Origin: Cyclobacteriaceae bacterium
GTDB taxonomy: Bacteria; Bacteroidota; Bacteroidia; Cytophagales; Cyclobacteriaceae
Assembly (NCBI GenBank): GCA_022842845.1
Contig: JALHOT010000005.1
Coordinates: 1-64,000, forward strand
Length of the DNA stretch: 64,000 nt
Direction of reading: 5' to 3'
Every line of letters begins with the position of its first letter. Position 1 is the first letter of the stretch. The position numbers and the translations under genes are program-made. The notes beneath the pieces were generated by a model. That model ran no database searches. It had not been told where the DNA came from and saw only the letters and a program-made list of their open reading frames with translations. Positions 26,056-33,998 of this stretch are shown in pieces.

Positions 26056-26835
26056 ATGCAGAGACAAGTTTTGGGTTTTAGCAAAGTAGGAGTAGCTTAC
26101 TGGAGCCAAGCTACCATACTAGCTTTTACTTTGCTTGTAAGCATCTGTTCAACTCACATCGCTCAAGCTCAATATTATACTAATAAGCGGCATGAGAATA
26201 AGAACAATCCCAACTACGATGAGCGTAAAAAGCTCACCTATGGTTTTTTGATTGGTCTGCATACATCAGCTTATCAAATCAAATATTCGGATCAGTTTAT
26301 TACTCAACCTTTCGATTCTTTATATGCGGTTGAGCCTTCCTGGAAACAAGGATTTGTTTTGGGCTTTATTGTCAATTATCGAGCTGCAGAGTTTTTAGAC
26401 TTGCGCATCACACCACAAGTAGCATTTTATGAACATTCTTTATCTTATCGCTATACACGAACGCCCACTAGCCAGGCAACAGAAGAACAAGTGATTGAAA
26501 CCACTATGGTTGAGTTGCCCATTGTGGCCAAGTATCAATCGGTTCGCAGGGGTAATTTCCGGATGTATATGATCGGTGGGGTGAAACCAGGTATAGAGGC
26601 GTCTGGTAAAAAGGAATTGGATGCCATTACAGAACGACTCAGCACAAGCGAATTTAATTTATCCTTAGAGGGCGGACTTGGTTTTGATTTTTATTATCCT
26701 CTCTTCAAGTTTTCGCCCGAAATCAGGTTCTCACGTGGCGTCACTGATTTGTTAAAAGGTCGTGACAACCCCTACGGCCAACCTTTATCACGCATCAACA
26801 CAAACACCATCACGGTATATCTTATCTTTCAATAA
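26056..26835 (+). CDS. porT: PorT family type IX secretion protein
   Basis: Outer-membrane barrel required for type IX secretion in species with gliding or secreted CTD proteins. An unusually long, hydrophobic signal region (to about residue 43, ending IAQAQ), then the PorT motif region YYTNKRHENKNNPNYDERK and KLTYGFLIGLHTSAYQIKYSD, followed by barrel strands to a C-terminal phenylalanine (YLIFQ). The ATG at 26056 places it two bases after menG; the longer reading from 26020 overlaps menG and is less likely. Its stop overlaps the next start (TAATG). The menG-porT pair supports the call. Confidence 0.88.
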   Translation: MQRQVLGFSKVGVAYWSQATILAFTLLVSICSTHIAQAQYYTNKRHENKNNPNYDERKKLTYGFLIGLHTSAYQIKYSDQFITQPFDSLYAVEPSWKQGFVLGFIVNYRAAEFLDLRITPQVAFYEHSLSYRYTRTPTSQATEEQVIETTMVELPIVAKYQSVRRGNFRMYMIGGVKPGIEASGKKELDAITERLSTSEFNLSLEGGLGFDFYYPLFKFSPEIRFSRGVTDLLKGRDNPYGQPLSRINTNTITVYLIFQ

Positions 26836-27590
26836 TGAACAAACGCATTGCATTGATCACAGGTGCCACTTCAGGCATTGGAGCGGCTACGGCACGCATA
26901 TTAGCAGCCCACAATTTCAAGCTCATACTATGTGGACGAAGAATTGAAAGGTTGAATGCGATGGCTGACGAACTGATGTCTCAAACAGAAGTGTATACGC
27001 TTGTCTTTGATGTCCGAGACCAACAGGCCACTGCCCGCAGCTTACAAAGTCTGCCTGTAGATTGGAAATCCATTGATGTATTGATTAATAATGCAGGAAA
27101 TGCCCATGGTTTAGATCCTATTCAAAGTGGTTCAATTGCCGATTGGGACGCCATGATAGATATCAACGTGAAAGGACTGTTGTATGTATCGAAGGAGGTT
27201 ATTCCAGGCATGACGGAAAGAAAGAGTGGTCATATCATCAATATAGGTTCAATAGCTGGCAAAGAAGTGTATCCCAATGGAAATGTCTATTGCGCGAGTA
27301 AGTTTGCTGTAGATGCACTGACCAAGGGCATGCGCATGGATCTTTATCCTTTCGGAATAAAAGTGACAGGTATACATCCCGGCATGGTTGAGACAGAGTT
27401 CTCAGTGGTTAGATTTAAAGGGGATGAGGAACGCGCTGCTAACGTCTATAAAGGCTTAGAGCCACTTAAGCCAGAAGATATTGCTGACGTTATTTTGTAT
27501 ACGCTACAGGCTCCTAAACATGTTGTACTGGCAGATGTAACCATTTTCCCAACAGCCCAGGGGAGCGCTTCCTTGGTCAAGCGTGATTAG
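26835..27590 (+). CDS. Short-chain dehydrogenase/reductase, 251 aa
   Basis: Classical SDR: cofactor motif TGATSGIGAAT (TGxxxGxG), LINNAGNAHG (NNAG), catalytic S in NIGSIAG with YCASK (YxxxK) 12 residues later. The NADP-favouring CGRRIERL after the second strand indicates NADP. The closest pattern is the YdfG/serine 3-dehydrogenase-like group (MSRK KNVLITGASSG-like family), but the substrate is not determinable. It is translationally coupled to porT by a one-base overlap. Confidence 0.9.
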   Translation: MNKRIALITGATSGIGAATARILAAHNFKLILCGRRIERLNAMADELMSQTEVYTLVFDVRDQQATARSLQSLPVDWKSIDVLINNAGNAHGLDPIQSGSIADWDAMIDINVKGLLYVSKEVIPGMTERKSGHIINIGSIAGKEVYPNGNVYCASKFAVDALTKGMRMDLYPFGIKVTGIHPGMVETEFSVVRFKGDEERAANVYKGLEPLKPEDIADVILYTLQAPKHVVLADVTIFPTAQGSASLVKRD

Positions 27591-27599
27591 GCTTTCAGT

Positions 27600-28256
27600 C
27601 TAAGCTAATTGCAGTAGGGTGGCTTCATCAATTTCATGGCCGCCATCAAAGGTTATTACTTTGGCTGGCACGTTTAATTTCTGGGTAAGCCCTTCCATAT
27701 GGATAATTCTTTGGTCGTTCAAAAAGGGATCTTGTGTACCGTACACCAACTGCACTTCTTTGGATAAAAGCAGTTCATGTCCGCGGTCAAAATCCATATC
27801 ATCTGGAAACATACCCGCCCATAACAACAATCTGTTGAACTTAACCTTATTATCGAGCGCCCATCTTGAGGCAGTGGCGGCACCTTGTGAGAAGCCTAAA
27901 ATGGTAATGTCAAGATCTTCTCTGCCTGCTAATTCTTGATGGTAAATCGTATTGAGATAAGTAAGGTAGTTTTCAATATCCATCAATCTGTTTTCCCGGG
28001 TCATCCATGTAGCCCCCACCCGTTGACTTCCGCCCTGACTTCTTTTGGTCACATCTTCTAAGTAAAAGCGGGAAAGTCCTTCGGGTGCAATAACATAAAT
28101 ACCCTGGGCCTCTAAGCTTTTAAACTTGCGAATGAAAAATTCAGATAGCTGTCCATAGCCATGAATGACGAACCAAACTTTTTTTGTGTTGGGTTGCAGT
28201 GCTCCCAGTGTTTGGTAGCGGGCTTTAAAGTTGAAGGATATGACTTGCGTTTTCAT
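27600..28256 (-). CDS. Alpha/beta hydrolase (carboxylesterase/phospholipase type), 218 aa
   Basis: Oxyanion region VWFVIHGYGQ, nucleophile elbow ILGFSQGAAT (GFSQG, serine at about 119), an aspartate in YGTQDPFL and the histidine in FDGGHEID complete the triad of the serine esterase family. No signal peptide, so cytoplasmic. The substrate is unknown. It ends nine bases from the convergent SDR stop. The upstream gene has its own terminator, so it is probably a separate unit. Confidence 0.85.
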   Translation of the reverse strand: MKTQVISFNFKARYQTLGALQPNTKKVWFVIHGYGQLSEFFIRKFKSLEAQGIYVIAPEGLSRFYLEDVTKRSQGGSQRVGATWMTRENRLMDIENYLTYLNTIYHQELAGREDLDITILGFSQGAATASRWALDNKVKFNRLLLWAGMFPDDMDFDRGHELLLSKEVQLVYGTQDPFLNDQRIIHMEGLTQKLNVPAKVITFDGGHEIDEATLLQLA

Positions 28257-28263
28257 AGAAATG

Positions 28264-28291
28264 AAAAAGGCTTTCTGTGAAGAAAGCCTTT
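28264..28291 (-). terminator. Terminator after the 28315-28740 gene
   Basis: Perfect 11-base arms AAAGGCTTTCT and AGAAAGCCTTT around a four-base loop; read leftward it runs into TTTTT. The + strand side also has a T-run a few bases on. Confidence 0.82.
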
Positions 28292-28314
28292 GGCTAATTT
28301 TTTTTAAAAGATGC

Positions 28315-28740
28315 TTAGCGCTTGAATCCTAAAGCACTTCCACCACAATAAGAGGCAGATCCATCGAAAGTATACTGAATGTAGTAAATACCAGTAGCGT
28401 TGCAAGGGTACGCAATAGCCGAAATAAACTGGCCATTTACTTTGCTTGAGGCTACTTTATTGCGGTTAGAATCATAAAGGCTCACCACAATACCATCCGT
28501 ATTGGCACCAGAGGCGCAAAGGTTAATCATGTACTGAGTACCTTTTGTGAATACATAGCTGTACTCTACTTTATCTTTGGTACCACCAGCACCATCAATT
28601 TTATAACTCTTCAGAAAGTTGAAACCACCCGCCAATTTAGGAATACAAGCGTTGCTTAAGCCTTCTGCATCACACTGACCGATAACTGTTGCAGAGCTTG
28701 CAAACAAAACTAGGAGTGTAAAAATGATTAACTTTTTCAT
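28315..28740 (-). CDS. Small secreted protein of unknown function, 141 aa
   Basis: I do not recognise it. Signal peptide (about 1-21, ending TVIGQ), then a compact beta-rich domain of about 115 residues with five cysteines (CDAEG, ACIPK, LCASG, PCNATG, YCGG), suited to disulfide pairing. The C-terminal half (ISAIAYPCNATGIYYIQYTFDGSASYCGG) resembles a carbohydrate-binding-like or Ig-like sandwich. It lies 20 bases after the lipoprotein gene and probably shares its transcript. Periplasmic or secreted by inference. Confidence 0.6.
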   Translation of the reverse strand: MKKLIIFTLLVLFASSATVIGQCDAEGLSNACIPKLAGGFNFLKSYKIDGAGGTKDKVEYSYVFTKGTQYMINLCASGANTDGIVVSLYDSNRNKVASSKVNGQFISAIAYPCNATGIYYIQYTFDGSASYCGGSALGFKR

Positions 28741-28760
28741 ATAGAGGAATTGAAATATGC

Positions 28761-29663
28761 TTAGTTGATAATTTTATTTCTTACCGACTTGATCGCATTA
28801 CCAATGCTGGTAATATTTTCAGGGGTAATGTCGATAGTGGTGGTGCTATTATCTTTGATCACCATTACGCCATCGATTACTTCAAAAGTAGATTCTTTAT
28901 ACGTGTAAGTAATATTCACTTGATCGTATGCTTTCTTTACTTCTTCCATGTCAGTCAATAATGATGCCATGTTAGGATCAGAGTCTTTATAAAAAGAAAG
29001 CAACAACATGATGTTTTCTAAAATAACCTTCTGCTCACCGATGGTTTCGTGTAATTGTTTATTGGATAGGTTTGATTGGGCCACGTTACAAACGATGTGT
29101 AAGGCCTCAATCCAGCCACCGGCTAACAAAAGAATGCTAAGGTTAGCACGGCTTTGTGTTTGTAGATAGTGGTTAATGCTATTGAAGTTTTGGGTAGTGA
29201 TCAGCAATAGCGAGTCAAGGTTCTTGCTGTTGGTAGCCAGGCGACCGATGGTTTCGATATCAAAGAACTGGCCAATATTCAAACCATCTGCAAGGTCCTT
29301 GATAGAAGACATGTATTTTACGCCATCCTGATTTTGCTCGTAGATATTGGTGTACCCCAAGTCAGTACCGTAAATACCCAGGTTCAAAGCCTTTTTAAAG
29401 CTGCTATTGTACTTAGAAAGGTTATCGGGTGTGTTCAGGTAAGAGATGTTATACTTCTGGCCTGATTCTTTTAGTAAAACCGATATTTCCAGTGGAGCCG
29501 GTATTTGCTGCAGAATGTCACCGATTACTTCCTCAGAGATGGACGGGCCCTCGGTTTGGGTAGAGTCAAGGCTTTCTAAAAAGGCTTGCTCATCAGGTTT
29601 TTTACCCCCGCAGGCGGCTAAAAGGGCCGCAAAGATTACAATTGATAGCTTAACAATTCTCAT
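28761..29663 (-). CDS. Lipoprotein of unknown function, 300 aa
   Basis: Start at the ATG 29663, which gives a signal peptide with lipobox LLAAC (Cys18); the longer reading from 29711 would bury that signal. The mature protein is mostly helical (for example the IETIGRLATNSKNLDSLLLITTQ region) with a C-terminal beta segment (TYTYKESTFEVIDGVMVI). After the cysteine comes GGKKPDEQ, not a clear surface-export signal. It follows the ABC gene by 59 bases and precedes the small secreted gene by 20, so it probably belongs with them. No known family recognised. Confidence 0.65.
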   Translation of the reverse strand: MRIVKLSIVIFAALLAACGGKKPDEQAFLESLDSTQTEGPSISEEVIGDILQQIPAPLEISVLLKESGQKYNISYLNTPDNLSKYNSSFKKALNLGIYGTDLGYTNIYEQNQDGVKYMSSIKDLADGLNIGQFFDIETIGRLATNSKNLDSLLLITTQNFNSINHYLQTQSRANLSILLLAGGWIEALHIVCNVAQSNLSNKQLHETIGEQKVILENIMLLLSFYKDSDPNMASLLTDMEEVKKAYDQVNITYTYKESTFEVIDGVMVIKDNSTTTIDITPENITSIGNAIKSVRNKIIN

Positions 29664-29722
29664 AATGAAAATTTGATCATACAAAGTTATAAAATCGCCT
29701 ATCCTAAGCAAGCACGTAAAAA

Positions 29723-32700
29723 CTACTTCTTGCGCGGGAGCGATATTGAGATATTACCGGCCTTATCAAGTCCTTTTTTGAGCAACTCAAAGTACAAGGT
29801 TATATAAAGCATGACAGACATAAGCCAGATCACTATCAAATCGAACCAGAATGTATCGATTTGCATTCCCATGAAATTCTTATATGGTGCAAAAAACTGG
29901 GCTCTGTAATCCAGTGGACCTTTGGTTTTAGGGTCCATAAAGACTGGGTTGATTTGCTGAATCAAATGGCCATTATACTCAATAATCCTGTCCTTTTCGG
30001 CAATATTCATGACTAAATCAGCCAGGCTTTCGTTGTAATACCGATTCTTGAAATCATTCAAGTTATACTCCATTGCCTTATTGTTTTCAAAAAAGGCAAT
30101 CATCTTCTCCCTGAGCGCTACTTTCTGATTGTAGATGGTTTGGTATTGCTCTTGATAATCGGCCAGGTACGTTTCCAATGTCTTGTGAATAGTGGATGAA
30201 TACTGCTGAATGGTTAAATCTTTAGTCAGGTCAACTTTTTCCAGGCCCTTTTTAAAGGGTTCGTGGGCTAATTCTTCTTGTAAAATGCCTAATTCCTTTT
30301 CTACAATCTTTTTGATGGAGTCGTTCTTGGTTTGGAAGTTGTCGTTTACGTAGCGGTTGCGTTTTTTCAATTCCTCTACCAAATAGGCTGTTTTAAAATC
30401 GGCCTGGGCTTCTTCTTTCTCAAGTGAATAATAAGGGTCTTCAAAGCTGTTGTTTTTGAATTGATAGACTGCCAGTGCCTCGTAAGCCCAGCGCGAGGCC
30501 ATCATGTCGGCAATTACCGGAACTTTTCCTTTGGTGCTGATGATGTTGTTAAGCTTGTCGAAGCTAAAGAGTAAACCACTCAAAATCATTTGAGGGATTA
30601 ACAAGAGCGGGATCATGACATAAACAGTCACGGCAGAATTAAAGGCCGATGAAATATTCAAGCCCAATACATTAGCAAAGCAAGAGGTAGTAAACAATAC
30701 AACCCAGAAGGGTAGGAGCATGGCCCATTCAATCTCTAGAATCAGGTTACCAATGAACACAAAGGTGAGCGTCTGCAAAGCAGAGAGCGTGAATAGAATA
30801 ATAATTTTAGACTGCAGGTAGCTGTTCCAGCTTAGGTTCAGGAATGATTCGCGTTTCAGAATTTTGCGGTCGCGAATGATCTCTTCGGCACTTACCGTCA
30901 ATCCCATGAACAGGGCCACAATAATGGACATGAGCATGAATGCCGGGAAGTTGTCGTTAAAGCGGAACATATATTCCATACCGCCCGGAGCACTTCTGTA
31001 CTTAATGATAAAGGCAAGAATGGCGGCCAGTAAAGGAGCCTCCAGTAAGTTGATTAATAAATATTGCTTGTTGCTCAGTTTAGCGAGCGTGTCGCGCGTA
31101 GTAAAAATGAGGGTTTGCTTCCACTTACTTGGTAAGAAGAGTGATTGAGCAGGCGCTTCCTTGATATCTTCTACACGGTTGATCTTGAAGCGTTCCGCAT
31201 AGAGCTCATACCACTGCGGGGGACTGATCTTGCGTTTGCTCGTTGGTTGGCCGTATTCATCAACCACCTTCGCCTCGATGATATTAAATATTTGCTCAGG
31301 GTTCACGTTACCGCAAGTCTCGCACTGACCGCGGTTACTGTCTACCTGGTGAGTGGATTTCTTAAAATAGGTCACAGCCTCTACAGGAGGGCCGTAATAT
31401 GCCGGATAACCACCGGTATCCATGATGATCATCTTATCAAACATCTTATAGATATCTGATGAAGGTTGGTGAATAACTACGTAGATGAGCTTTCCTTTAA
31501 GGGAAAGTTCCTTCAGTAAGTCGATAACGTTTTCAGAGTCGCGGGAAGATAAGCCTGAAGTTGGTTCATCCAGGAAAAGTACAGCTGGTTCACGAATCAA
31601 CTCTAAAGCAATGTTGAGGCGTTTGCGCTGACCACCAGAAATGGTTTTTTCTAAAGGGTTACCCACTTTCAAATCCTTGCGCTGGTCGAGGCCCAGGTTT
31701 TCCAGCACCTCCATTACCCGCTGGTGCAGTTGCTCTTCAGTAAAATTGGCAAAGCATAATTTAGCGTTGTAATAAAGGTTTTGGTATACGGTTAGTTCCT
31801 CTATCAGTAAGTCATCCTGGGCTACATAACCGATAACGCCCTGGATTTTGTCTTTCTGCTTAAAAATATCAAAGCCGTTAATGATGATATCGCCTTTTGT
31901 AGGCTCAACCAGACCAGCCAATACATTTAACAAGGTTGTTTTACCCGCACCGCTGGCCCCCATTATACCTATGAGCTTGCCAGGGCCTTCAGCAATCATA
32001 ACATTGCGTAAGCCTATGCCGCCATTTGGAAATTGCAGTTCATCAATACGAGCATTGAAAGAAAGCTTGGCCGTTTTTAATTCTTCATTGAAGTTGGCTA
32101 CGGTATCACTATAGTAGATGGCATTACCTGCCTGTGTTTTGATAGTGCTTCCGGGCGAAAACAGGTAGAGCCTGCCGTTGCTCATAGGGAAACCGTTGAG
32201 CATGTTGATCTCTGGACCCAGGTAGCGGACAAAGAACATGTCTACACTTTGCACGCGCATGAAGAAGAGAAGCCCTTCTACATGTCCGTGTAAGTGGTGG
32301 TAAACAGCGTCTGCTTGTTTATCTCCTTCTTCCACCACCAGTATATCGGTGAATTGTAATGTTTCTTTAGTTTCACTGGTAATAAAACTTTCGATGAGGT
32401 TGTACTCACCTTCAACAATATTAAAAACTGTGGAAACGGTATTGATGATTTCTTTACGCTGTGGGGAGAAATTTTTATCAACACTTACCAATTCTAAAAG
32501 CTTAGTAAGTACAACTACCTTTTGCTTTTGTGTAAGTGTTTTATTGATTTTTTTACAAATACCAAGGGTGCGAACAGAGTCTTTTACAGAAGTCAATTTC
32601 TTCTTACCATCTTCTTCTTCTGTTTTACCATAGCCAACAAACTCATCGTACAAGGCCAGGTATTCTTTGACAGTGTCCTGATCAAGTTCCGTTTGGAAGA

Positions 32701-32800
32701 AGTTAATTACGTATTGACGTTCGCGTTCGGTAACACCGCCATCTTGCTTCGTGATAATGGCAAACAATTGTGTTAGCGCCTTGAGTATTTCCTCACTCAT
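29723..32800 (-). CDS. ABCG-type ABC transporter fusion with acidic N-terminal and large soluble C-terminal regions, 1025 aa
   Basis: Residues 1-130 look like a TerB-type acidic helical domain; 140-245 is a beta-rich module containing SNGRLYLFSPGSTI. The ABC ATPase (about 250-480) has Walker A GASGAGKTTLLN (about 280), signature SGGQRKRLN (about 385) and Walker B LFLDEPTSGL (about 403). A CETCGNVNPEQIFN segment (about 510) follows, as in ABCG proteins. About six membrane helices (about 575-800), a 170-residue charged coiled region (about 810-975) and a final membrane helix near 985-1010 complete it. One chain has one ATPase and one membrane domain, so a dimer is expected. The N-terminal TerB-like part is the odd feature. 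The direction and cargo are unknown. A terminator separates it from siaC. Confidence 0.85.
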   Translation of the reverse strand: MSEEILKALTQLFAIITKQDGGVTERERQYVINFFQTELDQDTVKEYLALYDEFVGYGKTEEEDGKKKLTSVKDSVRTLGICKKINKTLTQKQKVVVLTKLLELVSVDKNFSPQRKEIINTVSTVFNIVEGEYNLIESFITSETKETLQFTDILVVEEGDKQADAVYHHLHGHVEGLLFFMRVQSVDMFFVRYLGPEINMLNGFPMSNGRLYLFSPGSTIKTQAGNAIYYSDTVANFNEELKTAKLSFNARIDELQFPNGGIGLRNVMIAEGPGKLIGIMGASGAGKTTLLNVLAGLVEPTKGDIIINGFDIFKQKDKIQGVIGYVAQDDLLIEELTVYQNLYYNAKLCFANFTEEQLHQRVMEVLENLGLDQRKDLKVGNPLEKTISGGQRKRLNIALELIREPAVLFLDEPTSGLSSRDSENVIDLLKELSLKGKLIYVVIHQPSSDIYKMFDKMIIMDTGGYPAYYGPPVEAVTYFKKSTHQVDSNRGQCETCGNVNPEQIFNIIEAKVVDEYGQPTSKRKISPPQWYELYAERFKINRVEDIKEAPAQSLFLPSKWKQTLIFTTRDTLAKLSNKQYLLINLLEAPLLAAILAFIIKYRSAPGGMEYMFRFNDNFPAFMLMSIIVALFMGLTVSAEEIIRDRKILKRESFLNLSWNSYLQSKIIILFTLSALQTLTFVFIGNLILEIEWAMLLPFWVVLFTTSCFANVLGLNISSAFNSAVTVYVMIPLLLIPQMILSGLLFSFDKLNNIISTKGKVPVIADMMASRWAYEALAVYQFKNNSFEDPYYSLEKEEAQADFKTAYLVEELKKRNRYVNDNFQTKNDSIKKIVEKELGILQEELAHEPFKKGLEKVDLTKDLTIQQYSSTIHKTLETYLADYQEQYQTIYNQKVALREKMIAFFENNKAMEYNLNDFKNRYYNESLADLVMNIAEKDRIIEYNGHLIQQINPVFMDPKTKGPLDYRAQFFAPYKNFMGMQIDTFWFDLIVIWLMSVMLYITLYFELLKKGLDKAGNISISLPRKK

Positions 32801-32822
32801 TCTTCAACATTTTAAAATCAAA

Positions 32823-32865
32823 AAATTCCAAGTTCAAAATTTTGGCAACTTTGAACCTGGAATTT
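32823..32865 (-). terminator. Long hairpin terminator after the siaC-like gene
   Basis: Sixteen-base arms (AAATTCCAAGTTCAAA and TTTGAACCTGGAATTT, one mismatch) with an 11-base loop, continuing on the minus strand into TTTTTT. It lies between the siaC-like stop (32885) and the ABC gene start (32800). Confidence 0.8.
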
Positions 32866-32884
32866 CACGCGATAGATTAAACAA

Positions 32885-33247
32885 TTAGTATGTTTTGAAT
32901 TCAAAAGGGATTTCAACCAATTCTGAGAATTCCTGACCTGCTTCTTCCATGTCTTCATCGTCTTCGTGGAAGTACCAAATGATTTTCATGCCTTTGATAT
33001 CTTCCAAAGAAGAAAGTACATCAAGAATTAGCTTTGATGAGGCTGTGTTAAAGTACTCTAACTTTAAAGTAAACTCAGTTGAGGGGTTAGGATCCTTACC
33101 GTAGCTATTAATCCATTCAATAACAGGGCGGTAGAATTCCGCAGAATCTTCCGGCAAAGAACGACCTGATATCTCGAAAATACCATTCTTTTTATCGAGC
33201 ATTATTTTGGGTGTATCTTCTGTTCCTTCGAGATTAAGAATTTCCAT
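32885..33247 (-). CDS. SiaC family regulatory phosphoprotein (DUF1987), 120 aa
   Basis: Anti-sigma-factor-antagonist-like regulator. The conserved segment TLKLEYFNTASSK contains T68, the same position as the phosphorylated threonine of Pseudomonas aeruginosa SiaC. The C-terminal half is acidic (HEDDEDMEEAG). In SiaABC systems SiaB phosphorylates and SiaA dephosphorylates this residue, and unphosphorylated SiaC binds a partner (SiaD, a diguanylate cyclase, in Pseudomonas). No SiaD gene is in the window. It follows the siaB-like gene by 37 bases and ends at a strong terminator. Confidence 0.9.
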   Translation of the reverse strand: MEILNLEGTEDTPKIMLDKKNGIFEISGRSLPEDSAEFYRPVIEWINSYGKDPNPSTEFTLKLEYFNTASSKLILDVLSSLEDIKGMKIIWYFHEDDEDMEEAGQEFSELVEIPFEFKTY

Positions 33248-33284
33248 TGTATGTGCAGTTTATAGAGTTCGACAAATTGTTTGA

Positions 33285-33836
33285 TTATCCTTCGCGCGCT
33301 ACGTTAACCTTGAGGCAGAAGAAATTGTATTCGGCATCCATTTCAGGAAAGTCAAATTCAAGCTTTTCGCCTGACTTGCGAGCCATGTCCACGAAGCCTA
33401 AGCCTGCGCCACCCTTTTCGGAGATTTGTGTGTTCTTGATAATCTCTTTGTACATCTCCTTCAAACCATCTTTATCCAGTTGGTTGAGTTCGTCAAGTTT
33501 GCGCTTGAGGTCAGCGGTATGGCTTTTCTTGATCGGGTTTCCCGTCATGATCGAGTAGCGATCAGGTTGCTTGCCAATCATGAAAATAGCACTTTGGCTC
33601 ACCAGCGAACCAGCAGCGGCATTCGCCTCGCTGCTATGCTTAACTATGTTCTGAAGTGATTCAACCATTACGTTGAATACTTTCCGCTTAATGCCAGACT
33701 CTTCTCCTGAAGAATCAAGGTTGCGCTCTGCCATTGCCAGAATTGACTTCGTAGTTTCCTGGGTAAACTCTCCCTGGTAAACGATAATCAGGTTCTGCGC
33801 CATCATGGCGCGGTGCAAGTCGTAGATGTAGTTCAT
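33285..33836 (-). CDS. SiaB family protein kinase, 183 aa
   Basis: GHKL-type ATPase acting as a serine/threonine kinase on SiaC. The N-box VESLQNIVKHS (E59, N63, K66, H67) and the glycine box GGAGLGFVDM (about 142-151) are in place, though the second glycine box is reduced, as is usual in this family. No sensor domain. 162 bases separate it from the SiaA-like gene; in them I see only a small hairpin (GCCC-TTTC-GGGC, 33896-33907) and no clear promoter. It is followed by the siaC-like gene. Confidence 0.88.
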   Translation of the reverse strand: MNYIYDLHRAMMAQNLIIVYQGEFTQETTKSILAMAERNLDSSGEESGIKRKVFNVMVESLQNIVKHSSEANAAAGSLVSQSAIFMIGKQPDRYSIMTGNPIKKSHTADLKRKLDELNQLDKDGLKEMYKEIIKNTQISEKGGAGLGFVDMARKSGEKLEFDFPEMDAEYNFFCLKVNVAREG

Positions 33837-33998
33837 CGGCCCATTGTGGGTTAGTTGGGAATGTGATAAAGTTAACTAAGTTTTACTATTTCAATGCCCT
33901 TTCGGGCTCAAATCTGCATTATTTTCTTAATTTTTTAAATAGGTCGGTTCAGCATTGTTTTTGCTTTTGGTCGCTGTGTCCGTCATCATTACAGACGT

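Noticed and set aside
33837-33998. Small hairpin GCCC-TTTC-GGGC as a terminator or RNA gene between siaA-like and siaB-like genes
   Set aside because: The stem is only four bases with no T-run; too weak for a call.
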